From Betaproteobacteria bacterium HGW-Betaproteobacteria-2 (GTDB taxonomy: Bacteria > Pseudomonadota > Gammaproteobacteria > Burkholderiales > Methylophilaceae), in assembly GCA_002842255.1 (NCBI GenBank), contig PHCM01000110.1, positions 1 to 5,692 on the forward strand: a stretch of DNA of 5,692 nt. The letters are read 5' to 3'. Under the pieces are notes generated by a model. That model did no database searches. It was given only the letters and a program-made list of their open reading frames with translations, and had not been told where the DNA came from. Of this stretch, positions 1-5,692 are shown piece by piece (position 1 is the first letter of the stretch; each line of letters opens with the position of its first letter). The position numbers and the translations under genes are program-made.

Positions 1-291
<291 letters not shown>

Positions 292-306
292 ACAGCCGGA
301 CTGTCA

Positions 307-331
307 TTGATACGGCGAATCTGTCTATAAT
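307..331 (+). promoter_or_regulatory. Candidate promoter for the transporter operon (perfect -10, poor -35)
   Basis: TATAAT at 326-331 is an exact match to the sigma-70 -10 hexamer and sits 36 bases before the ATG at 368. The nearest -35-like hexamer, TTGATA at 307-312, matches five of six positions but leaves a spacer of only 13 bp. CTGTCA at 301-306 matches four of six with a 19-bp spacer. Neither is ideal, so the promoter may be weak or activator-dependent. A transcript would start near 338, giving a leader of about 30 bases. This is a prediction from sequence only. Confidence 0.4.
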
Positions 332-350
332 CAACCCTGTAGCCGCACCC

Positions 351-355
351 AGGGA
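351..355 (+). promoter_or_regulatory. Weak, distant ribosome binding site of the AGCS gene
   Basis: AGGGA at 351-355 is the only Shine-Dalgarno-like stretch ahead of the ATG at 368. Twelve bases separate them, mostly A, which is longer than the usual 5-9. The start is still preferred because the protein begins just as family members do, with a short helix before the WGPP motif, and the next in-frame Met (residue 20) lies inside the first membrane segment. The A-rich spacer may help initiation. Confidence 0.4.
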
Positions 356-367
356 AAACAAAAAAAC

Positions 368-1705
368 ATGAATGCCGCTGAAAACATCGTCGCCATACTC
401 TCCGGCTGGGTGTGGGGACCTCCCATGCTGATCCTGCTGGTGGGCACCGGCATCTACCTCACTATCCTGCTCAAGGGCCTGCAGTTCCGCGCCCTGCCCA
501 TGGCGTTACGCATGATCTTTCACAAGGAAATGCACGGCAAGGGCGACATCAGCCACTTCGCCGCGCTGATGACGGCGCTCGCCGCCACCGTCGGTATCGG
601 CAACATCGTCGGCGTTGCCACCGCCATCACGTTGGGTGGACCGGGGGCGGTATTCTGGATGTGGATGACCGGCTTGGTCGGCATGGCAACCAAATACTCG
701 GAAGCCGTACTGGCCATCAAATACCGGGAAGAAGGTCCGCACGGCATGCGTGGTGGCCCCATGTATTACATCGCAAAGGGTGCCGGCCTGCCCTGGCTTG
801 CCACCCTGTTCGCCATTTTCACCGCACTTGCTGCCTTCGGCATCGGCAACATGACGCAAGCCAATGCCGCCGCCGCCATACTCAACAGCTCATTCGATAT
901 CGCCCCCTGGGTCACCGGTGTCGTCCTCATGCTGCTGACCGCACTGGTGATACTCGGCGGCATCAAATCCATCGGCCGTTTCACTTCCTTCCTGGTGCCG
1001 TTCATGATCGTTGCTTATGTCGGCACCGCACTGGTGGCGCTCGCGCTCAATATCGACAAAGTACCGGCAGCCTTCGGCCTCATCTTCAACCACGCCTTTG
1101 CGCCGATTGCCGCGAGCGGTGGTTTTGCCGGCGCGGCGGTCGCGGCGGCCATCCGTTTTGGCGTCGCACGCGGCGTGTTCTCCAACGAATCCGGTCTCGG
1201 CTCGGCCCCAATCGCCGCCGCAGCAGCCCGCACCAACGACCCGGTGAAACAGGCACTGGTCAGCATGACACAGACCTTCATCGACACTCTGGTCATCTGC
1301 ACGATGACTGCATTGGTCATCCTGACCGCAGACTCCTGGCTAAGCGGCATCAGCGCTGGACAGCTGACCAGCGCCAGCATGGGCGAGACGCTGGGATACA
1401 CGGGGGAAGTCGTCGTCACCCTGGCCACCGCGCTGTTCGCCTTCTCCACGCTGATCGGCTGGAGCTATTATGGCGAAAAGGCGGTGGAATACCTCATGGG
1501 CAGCAAAGCCATCCGCATTTTTCGCATTTTCTTCATTGCAGCCGTTATCGTCGGTGCCATGGTCAGTCTGGAGTTCGTCTGGAATTTCTCCGACCTCATG
1601 AACGGCATGATGGCAATCCCCAACCTGATCGGTCTGCTGCTGCTGTCACGTATCGTCAAAAGTGAAACGGATCGATTCTTCAAGACCGGAGAGCGCCTGC
1701 AATGA
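368..1705 (+). CDS. Sodium:alanine symporter family (AGCS) amino-acid carrier
   Basis: A 445-residue inner-membrane protein of the alanine or glycine:cation symporter family, which imports small neutral amino acids with sodium and has the LeuT-type fold. Family marks seen in order: WGPP near the N-terminus (16-19) leading into the first hydrophobic segment; GIGNIVGVA (76-84); the family signature GGPGAVFWMW (90-99); MRGGPMYYI (127-135); GNMTQANA (160-167); VFSNESGLGSAP (270-281), where most relatives have Ala in place of Ser275; and WSYYGEKAVEYL (365-376). The length is normal, and hydrophobic segments run throughout with short loops and a charged C-terminal tail. The exact substrate (alanine, glycine, serine or glutamine) cannot be read from the sequence. 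Its stop overlaps the start of the next transporter by four bases (ATGA), so the two are almost certainly one transcription unit. The start is chosen on family N-terminus because the ribosome site is weak. Confidence 0.93.
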   Translation: MNAAENIVAILSGWVWGPPMLILLVGTGIYLTILLKGLQFRALPMALRMIFHKEMHGKGDISHFAALMTALAATVGIGNIVGVATAITLGGPGAVFWMWMTGLVGMATKYSEAVLAIKYREEGPHGMRGGPMYYIAKGAGLPWLATLFAIFTALAAFGIGNMTQANAAAAILNSSFDIAPWVTGVVLMLLTALVILGGIKSIGRFTSFLVPFMIVAYVGTALVALALNIDKVPAAFGLIFNHAFAPIAASGGFAGAAVAAAIRFGVARGVFSNESGLGSAPIAAAAARTNDPVKQALVSMTQTFIDTLVICTMTALVILTADSWLSGISAGQLTSASMGETLGYTGEVVVTLATALFAFSTLIGWSYYGEKAVEYLMGSKAIRIFRIFFIAAVIVGAMVSLEFVWNFSDLMNGMMAIPNLIGLLLLSRIVKSETDRFFKTGERLQ

Positions 1706-3063
1706 ACCAGCCGGGCATGAGAAGCGCCTGGAGCAACCGCTGGACCTTTGTCCTGGCTACCGCCGGTTCTGCTATCGGCCTCGGCAACATCTGGAAATTT
1801 CCCTATATGACCGGCGTCAATGGCGGTAGCGCCTTCGTGCTGGTTTTTCTCGGCTGCATCCTGCTGGTCGGCATCCCGCTCATGATGTGCGAAATCATGC
1901 TCGGCCGCCGCGCTCAGAAAAACCCGGCTGACGGCATGCTGCGCCTCGCGCGCGAGGCATCGGCATCACCGCACTGGCGCTGGGTCGGGTTGATCGGTGT
2001 ACTGACCGGGGTGCTGATCCTGACTTTCTACAGCGTCATCGGCGGCTGGGTCATCCGCTATATCGTGCACGCGCTGGCTGGCGATTTCAACGGCGCCGAC
2101 AGTACAGTCATCGGCAACATGTTCAGCGGCATGCTGGCCTCAGCCTCTTCCCTGCTGTTCTGGCACACACTGTTCACAGCCATGACGGTCTGGGTGGTCG
2201 CCCGCGGCGTTAATCACGGCCTCGAAAAAGCCAGCAAGATCCTCATGCCTTCGCTGTTCGCGATTCTGTTGCTGCTGCTGGTCTACAGCATGGTCGAAGG
2301 CAATTTCGACCGCGCACTTGATTTCATGTTCACGCCGGACTTCTCCAAAGTCACCCCGCAGGCTGCGCTGGCAGCACTCGGCCACGCCTTCTTCTCGCTC
2401 AGTCTCGGCATGGGAGCAGTCATGGTCTACGGCTCCTACCTGCAACGCCATGTATCCATCGCCCGCACCTCGTTCTACATTGCCATCGCCGATACGCTGG
2501 TTGCCCTGCTGGCCGGTCTCACCATTTATGCGCTGGTATTCGAACATCAACTCGACCCGAATGCCGGGCCCGGCCTCATCTTCCAGACCTTGCCGCTGGC
2601 ATTCGGCCAGATGTGGGGCGGGCAAGTGGTCGGCACGCTGTTCTTCACCCTGGTCACTTTCGCTGCTTGGACCTCATCGATCTCGCTGATCGAACCGGCC
2701 ACGGCCTGGATTACCGAAAATACAAGCATCCCGCGCGCCGGCGCTGCCTGCCTGATCGGTTTCTGCACCTGGCTGCTGGGCATCAGCGTGGTGCTGTCCT
2801 TCAATGTCTGGCAAGATATACAGATCGTCTTCGGACTCAGCATCTTCGACACCTTGGACAAGCTGACCACGACCATCCTGCTGCCGCTGGGAGGGCTCCT
2901 GATGGCACTGTTCGCCGGCTGGGTCATGCGCACGCAGCACGTCCGGGAGGAACTTGGTCTGCAGCCTCTTACTTACGCTATCTGGCGCTTCATCATCCGC
3001 TATATTTCACCGCTCGCCATCATCGTCATCTTCCTGTCCTTGATTGGCCTTATCGGCAGCTAG
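1702..3063 (+). CDS. Neurotransmitter:sodium symporter (NSS/SNF, LeuT-like) family transporter
   Basis: A 453-residue inner-membrane sodium-dependent amino-acid importer. Alignment by eye to LeuT places the key parts: the unwound TM1 motif AGSAIGLGNIWKFP (21-34) with Asn29 at the Na1 ligand and Lys32 at the outer-gate Arg30 position; NGGSAF (40-45); FYSVIGGW (109-116) with Tyr110 at the substrate-contacting Tyr108; FFSLSLGMG (230-238), the unwound TM6; Asp264 in TM7, where an acidic residue is linked to chloride independence in bacterial members; DPNAGPGLIF (285-294); and FAAWTSSISLIEP (320-332) with Ala321, Thr324 and Ser325 at Na2 ligand positions. I count about 11 membrane segments, ending near residue 450, as in other prokaryotic NSS proteins of about 450 residues such as MhsT, rather than the 12 of LeuT. 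A GGAGAG ribosome site (1688-1693) lies eight bases before the ATG, inside the upstream gene. The substrate is unknown; hydrophobic or aromatic amino acids are plausible. Confidence 0.93.
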   Translation: MNQPGMRSAWSNRWTFVLATAGSAIGLGNIWKFPYMTGVNGGSAFVLVFLGCILLVGIPLMMCEIMLGRRAQKNPADGMLRLAREASASPHWRWVGLIGVLTGVLILTFYSVIGGWVIRYIVHALAGDFNGADSTVIGNMFSGMLASASSLLFWHTLFTAMTVWVVARGVNHGLEKASKILMPSLFAILLLLLVYSMVEGNFDRALDFMFTPDFSKVTPQAALAALGHAFFSLSLGMGAVMVYGSYLQRHVSIARTSFYIAIADTLVALLAGLTIYALVFEHQLDPNAGPGLIFQTLPLAFGQMWGGQVVGTLFFTLVTFAAWTSSISLIEPATAWITENTSIPRAGAACLIGFCTWLLGISVVLSFNVWQDIQIVFGLSIFDTLDKLTTTILLPLGGLLMALFAGWVMRTQHVREELGLQPLTYAIWRFIIRYISPLAIIVIFLSLIGLIGS

Positions 3064-3087
3064 GAAGGCCGGAACACAGGCAATAAA

Positions 3088-3112
3088 AAAGCCAGTCTTT
3101 TGGACTGGCTTT
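3088..3112 (-). terminator. Shared convergent terminator, stronger for the cytochrome transcript
   Basis: A perfect 10-bp inverted repeat (AAAGCCAGTC at 3088-3097, GACTGGCTTT at 3103-3112) flanks a five-base loop. Read on the minus strand, the stem runs straight into TTTTTT plus ATT, a classic intrinsic terminator about 31 bases after the cytochrome stop. Read on the plus strand, it lies 24 bases after the NSS stop, but the T-run is only the last three stem bases, followed by GCTGC. It should therefore terminate the cytochrome transcript well and the transporter transcript less well. Confidence 0.85.
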
Positions 3113-3118
3113 GCTGCT

Positions 3119-3137
3119 ACAGACTGATACGGTCTGT
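3119..3137. repeat. Small second inverted repeat beside the terminator
   Basis: ACAGAC (3119-3124) and GTCTGT (3132-3137) form a perfect 6-bp stem with a 7-base loop, between the cytochrome stop codon and the main terminator hairpin. In the cytochrome mRNA it would be a first small hairpin just after the stop. It has no T-run of its own, so it is not a terminator by itself. It could protect the 3' end, or it could be chance. Confidence 0.35.
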
Positions 3138-3143
3138 CATCAA

Positions 3144-3464
3144 TTACATCTTCAGGATCCACTGAACGATAGTCTTGATATCTTCGTCTTTCACTTGCGG
3201 GCTGTTCGCAGGCATCGGGATAGGACCCCAAACGCCACTACCGCCCTTTTTGACCTTATCGACCAACTTGGCTTCAGCGGTCTTGTCGCCTTTGTACTTG
3301 GCAGCAATATCCTTGTAGGCTGGGCCCAGGACTTTCTGTGAAACACTGTGGCAAGCCAGACAGCCGCTCTTTTGTGCCAGAGCTTCAGCCGGATCTGCCG
3401 CGTTTGCCTGAACAGCCAGCATCAAGGTACCGGCAGCGGCAATCGTCATGATTGTTGCTTTCAT
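3144..3464 (-). CDS. Periplasmic cytochrome c551/c552 (class I c-type)
   Basis: A small soluble monohaem electron carrier of 106 residues. Residues 1-22 form a Sec signal peptide (Lys2, hydrophobic core, ANA cleavage site), leaving a mature protein of about 84 residues, the usual size of this family. The haem motif CLACH is at 35-39, with His39 as one axial ligand. Met84, in WGPIPMPAN (79-87), is the expected second ligand. GPAYKDIAAKY (47-57) and the GVWGPIPMP loop match Pseudomonas cytochrome c551 and betaproteobacterial c552 almost word for word. The mature protein is lysine-rich with a net positive charge, suiting docking on acidic redox partners. Family members donate electrons to nitrite reductase cd1, cytochrome c peroxidase or terminal oxidases; which applies here is not visible because no nir genes are nearby. 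A strong AAGGAG ribosome site (3470-3475) lies five bases before the ATG. It appears to have its own promoter with an FNR-like box and its own terminator, so it is probably transcribed alone. Confidence 0.95.
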   Translation of the reverse strand: MKATIMTIAAAGTLMLAVQANAADPAEALAQKSGCLACHSVSQKVLGPAYKDIAAKYKGDKTAEAKLVDKVKKGGSGVWGPIPMPANSPQVKDEDIKTIVQWILKM

Positions 3465-3490
3465 GCTATCTCCTTCAACTCGATCTTTTA

Positions 3491-3524
3491 AGACGTCTCA
3501 AGTAATTCAAATACAACCGTTGTA
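3491..3524. repeat. Two perfect palindromes in the cytochrome gene's leader
   Basis: AGACGTCT (3491-3498) is a perfect 8-bp palindrome. TACAAC-C-GTTGTA (3512-3524) is a perfect 6-bp inverted repeat around a single central base. Both lie in the predicted untranslated leader of the cytochrome gene. The second is too tight to form an RNA hairpin, so if real it would be a protein-binding site in DNA. I do not recognise the regulator. Confidence 0.4.
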
Positions 3525-3543
3525 CTACATTTGCAACATTCGA

Positions 3544-3549
3544 ATGATA
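3544..3549 (-). promoter_or_regulatory. Predicted -10 element of the cytochrome gene
   Basis: Read on the minus strand the hexamer is TATCAT, five of six matches to TATAAT. Its centre (3546.5) lies exactly 32 bp from the centre of the FNR-like box (3578.5), the spacing expected when an activator sits at -41.5. Transcription would start near 3537, giving a leader of about 73 bases. A perfect 10-bp palindrome, CATTCGAATG (3537-3546), overlaps this element and the predicted start site. Confidence 0.55.
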
Positions 3550-3571
3550 CCCATGTTTGGAAGTTCTGAGA

Positions 3572-3585
3572 ATGACTTAAATCAA
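3572..3585 (-). promoter_or_regulatory. FNR/Anr/Dnr-type binding site upstream of the cytochrome gene
   Basis: On the minus strand the 14-mer is TTGATTTAAGTCAT, against the CRP/FNR-family consensus TTGAT-N4-ATCAA. The half nearer yyaL is perfect and the other matches three of five (GTCAT), giving eight of ten defined positions. It lies about 108-121 bases before the cytochrome ATG, in the gap between the YyaL-family gene and the cytochrome. The asymmetric GTCA half is common in Anr and Dnr sites of denitrifying proteobacteria. This suggests activation under low oxygen or nitrogen oxides, which is usual for c551-type cytochromes. Confidence 0.6.
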
Positions 3586-3597
3586 GTCCAGCCGGTG

Positions 3598-5622
3598 TTA
3601 CAGCTTTTCCAGCAAAACGTCCAGACGGTCTATCGCGGGCATACACATAACGCCACGACATACCCATGCGTTGACATCATTCTTGAATTCGCGTGACAGC
3701 GTCGGCGGCAGTTGGCCCACTGATTCATCCAGCGCAAAACAGATTAGATGCGGCCGATAATCCTGATTCAGCCGGTTTTTCCAGACAGCCATCTGGCTAG
3801 CTGCGCCGCGTAGTATCAGAACTACAGGCGGACGCAAAAACTCTTCCAGCGCCAGCAACAAACTGGGACATGCGGCCGGGCTGCGCACCATTACCCGGTC
3901 AAAGGCCTTCAAGGTGTTTTCAGCCGCCTGCAGATAACGCGGCTCACCGAGCACGTGACCAAAACGCTGCAAAGCTACCGCCGCAATGCCGTTACCACTC
4001 GGCGTCGCGTTGTCATAAGCCTGTTTGGGGCGGTGGATCAGTACCTCATGACTGTGGCTGGTGAAATAGAAGCCACCTGCATCGCTCTCAAACCCGGCCA
4101 GCAGCGCATCCGCCAGTTCGCATGCGAAGCGCATATCCTGCTCGCGATAATCTGCTTGCATGAGTTCCAGCAGAGCATCAAGCAGGAAGGCATAGTCATC
4201 CAGATAGGCATTAAGATGAGCGGTTTCATCCTTGCAGGTGGCGAGCAGCCGCCCATCGACCCAGAGCCTGTCGCGAACGAAATCCATTGCCTGCTGTGCC
4301 ACGGCTATCCAGTCCGGCCGCTCCAGCACGCGGGCTGCACGCGCGATACCCTTGATCGCCAGCGCATTCCAGCTGGTCAGCAATTTGTCATCACGGCCCG
4401 GACGAATACGCTTTTCACGGGCGGCAAACAACTTGGCCTTGGCACTCTGTAACAGCGCCACCTCCTCGTCTTCTGGCTCCGCAGCCTGGAAAAGATGCCA
4501 GTCATGCCCCTCAAAATTGGCCGCACGATCAAGGCCCAGACAGCGTGCAGCGACTGCATATTCTTCCGGCGTCAGCAATTCGCGCACTTCAGCGCGCTGC
4601 CAGACGTAGAACCGGCCTTCTTCGCTCTTGCCTTGCGAATTGAGAGAGTCGGCATCCAGCGATGAATAGAACGCTCCTGCCGGCGAGCGCATTTCGCGCA
4701 AGAGCCAGCCCATGGTTTCCTCGATTACGGAAACAAAGCGTTGTGCCAGCGAACCCGCTTTATCCTCAAGCAACTGCCAGCCATCGGCATAAAGGCTAAG
4801 CAGCTGACCGTTGTCGTAAAGCATTTTCTCGAAATGCGGAATGGCCCATCGCTCATCGACGCTGTAACGGCAGAAGCCCCCACCCAGTTGATCGTAGATG
4901 CCACCGGCCGCCATGCTCTGCAGCATCTGCAATGCCATGTTGCCGGCTTCGGCATTGCCGGCATGAGCAGCACGCAGCAGCAGCGCGATATCGGCATGGT
5001 TAGGGAACTTGGGGGCCGTGCCAAAACCGCCATAGGTGAAATCGAAAGTGCCCCGGAGCTGATCGAAGCCGAGCCTCAGCGCATCCTCACCTGCTGTCAA
5101 CTCAGGACTGGCGGTCGGCACCGTGCGCGCCATGGCCTGCATCAACTGATGGTTCTGCTCTGCCAGATCGTCTTTGCGCTGATGATAGAACTCGGCGATG
5201 TGGCGGACCAGATCCGGAAATGCGGGTAACTGATAACGCGGTGTCTTGGGGAAGTAAGTACCGCTGAAAAACGGCTGCTGATCCGGCGTCAGGAACACGG
5301 TCAGCGGCCAGCCGCCGTTGCCTTGCGACAACATCTGGTGGGCGGTCTGGTAGATCTGGTCGATATCCGGCCGTTCCTCGCGGTCGACCTTGATATTGAT
5401 GAAATGCCGGTTCATGACTGCCGCGACTTCAGCGTCTTCAAAAGACTCGTGTGCCATGACATGACACCAGTGACAGGCGGAATAGCCAACTGACAACAGA
5501 ATCGGCTTGTCGAGTTGTTTTGCTAACTTGAGCGCTTCTTCACCCCAGGGATACCAGTCGACCGGATTATTTGCATGCTGCAAAAGGTAAGGGCTGGTCT
5601 CAGTTCCTAGTCTGTTAGCCAT
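3598..5622 (-). CDS. YyaL/SPATA20-family protein: thioredoxin-like DUF255 domain plus alpha/alpha-barrel domain
   Basis: A 674-residue protein, full length for the family represented by Bacillus YyaL and human SPATA20. Residues about 1-165 form the thioredoxin-like DUF255 (DsbH-type) domain: [18 protein letters not shown] (10-27), [16 protein letters not shown] (48-63) with the Cys50-x-x-Cys53 pair, [12 protein letters not shown] (77-88), and [12 protein letters not shown] (103-114) followed by GTYFP. The rest resembles the six-hairpin / N-acylglucosamine 2-epimerase-like toroid: [10 protein letters not shown] (198-207), [11 protein letters not shown] (240-250), [12 protein letters not shown] (262-273), FYSSLDADS (318-326), [15 protein letters not shown] (411-425), [11 protein letters not shown] (474-484) and a late CRGVMCMP (655-662). 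No signal peptide is visible, so it is probably cytoplasmic. All family motifs are intact, so it should be functional. The biochemical role is not established; redox or sugar-related activity is only suggested by fold. Its ATG overlaps the preceding gene's stop (TAATG), with only a weak AGAG ribosome site (5628-5631), implying translational coupling. Confidence 0.93.
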   Translation of the reverse strand: MANRLGTETSPYLLQHANNPVDWYPWGEEALKLAKQLDKPILLSVGYSACHWCHVMAHESFEDAEVAAVMNRHFINIKVDREERPDIDQIYQTAHQMLSQGNGGWPLTVFLTPDQQPFFSGTYFPKTPRYQLPAFPDLVRHIAEFYHQRKDDLAEQNHQLMQAMARTVPTASPELTAGEDALRLGFDQLRGTFDFTYGGFGTAPKFPNHADIALLLRAAHAGNAEAGNMALQMLQSMAAGGIYDQLGGGFCRYSVDERWAIPHFEKMLYDNGQLLSLYADGWQLLEDKAGSLAQRFVSVIEETMGWLLREMRSPAGAFYSSLDADSLNSQGKSEEGRFYVWQRAEVRELLTPEEYAVAARCLGLDRAANFEGHDWHLFQAAEPEDEEVALLQSAKAKLFAAREKRIRPGRDDKLLTSWNALAIKGIARAARVLERPDWIAVAQQAMDFVRDRLWVDGRLLATCKDETAHLNAYLDDYAFLLDALLELMQADYREQDMRFACELADALLAGFESDAGGFYFTSHSHEVLIHRPKQAYDNATPSGNGIAAVALQRFGHVLGEPRYLQAAENTLKAFDRVMVRSPAACPSLLLALEEFLRPPVVLILRGAASQMAVWKNRLNQDYRPHLICFALDESVGQLPPTLSREFKNDVNAWVCRGVMCMPAIDRLDVLLEKL

Positions 5623-5692
5623 TAGCGCTCTAGAGGTTGCGTCTCGTATTCAATTTCCAGGGTATGCGTCTGGTTCGGCGGGATCATGACCA
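5622..5692 (-). CDS. C-terminal end of an unrecognised gene upstream of the YyaL-family gene (partial)
   Basis: One minus-strand frame is open from the window edge for 22 codons and closes with TAA at 5622-5624. It encodes [15 protein letters not shown] followed by TQPLER at the end. The other two frames hit stops within this stretch. The stop shares its last A with the ATG of the next gene (TAATG), the typical arrangement of coupled genes in one operon, which is the main reason for calling it coding. The alternating polar/hydrophobic pattern (THTLEIEYE) looks like a beta strand. It is too short to name; I do not recognise the family. Confidence 0.6.
   Translation of the reverse strand, partial: VMIPPNQTHTLEIEYETQPLER

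Noticed and set aside
292..304. Hairpin ACAG-CCGGA-CTGT as a terminator for hemF
   Set aside because: The stem is only four base pairs and no T-run follows.
307..320. FNR-like half-site TTGAT upstream of the AGCS gene
   Set aside because: The second half (CGAAT) does not match ATCAA, and its centre is only 15 bp from the -10 hexamer, so it does not fit an activator position.
412..1665. A long open plus-strand frame of about 417 codons overlapping the AGCS gene in another frame
   Set aside because: It is rich in His, Arg and Gln with no recognisable motif and no ribosome site. The AGCS frame has every family motif, so this is a shadow in GC-rich DNA.
3144..3464. Naming the cytochrome nirM or nirC
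   Set aside because: The sequence fits the c551/c552 family, but no nitrite reductase genes are in the window and similar cytochromes serve other reductases and oxidases.
3448..3696. An 82-codon plus-strand frame across the cytochrome-yyaL gap
   Set aside because: It has no ribosome site or recognisable motif, runs antisense to the cytochrome start and the yyaL-like 3' end, and covers the regulatory gap of the minus-strand gene.
5628..5635. Palindrome CTCTAGAG just before the YyaL-family start as an operator
   Set aside because: It is only 8 bp, lies inside the coding end of the upstream gene and overlaps the weak ribosome site; chance is the simpler explanation.

Overview
The window looks like chromosomal DNA from a respiring proteobacterium of moderately high GC content, most likely a betaproteobacterium. 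This rests on an aerobic HemF with a proteobacterial C-terminus, a small c551/c552-type cytochrome close to the Pseudomonas and betaproteobacterial versions, and an FNR-like box in front of that cytochrome. The lineage is an inference from remembered family sequences; no search was run.

Layout, left to right. The plus strand carries the C-terminal third of hemF (1-291), a 76-base gap with a candidate promoter, and then two sodium-coupled amino-acid transporter genes: an AGCS-family symporter (368-1705) and an NSS/SNF-family symporter (1702-3063). The transporter genes overlap by ATGA. The minus strand, read right to left, carries the last 22 codons of an unrecognised gene (5622-5692), a full-length YyaL/SPATA20-family protein (3598-5622) whose ATG shares one base with the preceding stop codon, a 133-base regulatory gap, and a periplasmic cytochrome c551/c552 (3144-3464). 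The two gene sets converge on a shared hairpin terminator (3088-3112). Its geometry serves the cytochrome transcript much better than the transporter transcript.

The best regulatory signal is in front of the cytochrome gene. An FNR/Anr/Dnr-type half-palindrome and a TATCAT -10 hexamer lie exactly 32 bp apart centre to centre, the spacing of a class II FNR promoter. The cytochrome is therefore probably induced by low oxygen or nitrogen oxides and acts as a small periplasmic electron carrier. The transporter pair probably imports amino acids using the sodium gradient. The YyaL-family protein is well conserved, but its role is not established.

I found no mobile element, CRISPR array, RNA gene or clearly novel multi-gene system. 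No gap between genes exceeds 300 bases. The region reads as ordinary core genome with a few regulatory and organisational details worth checking.
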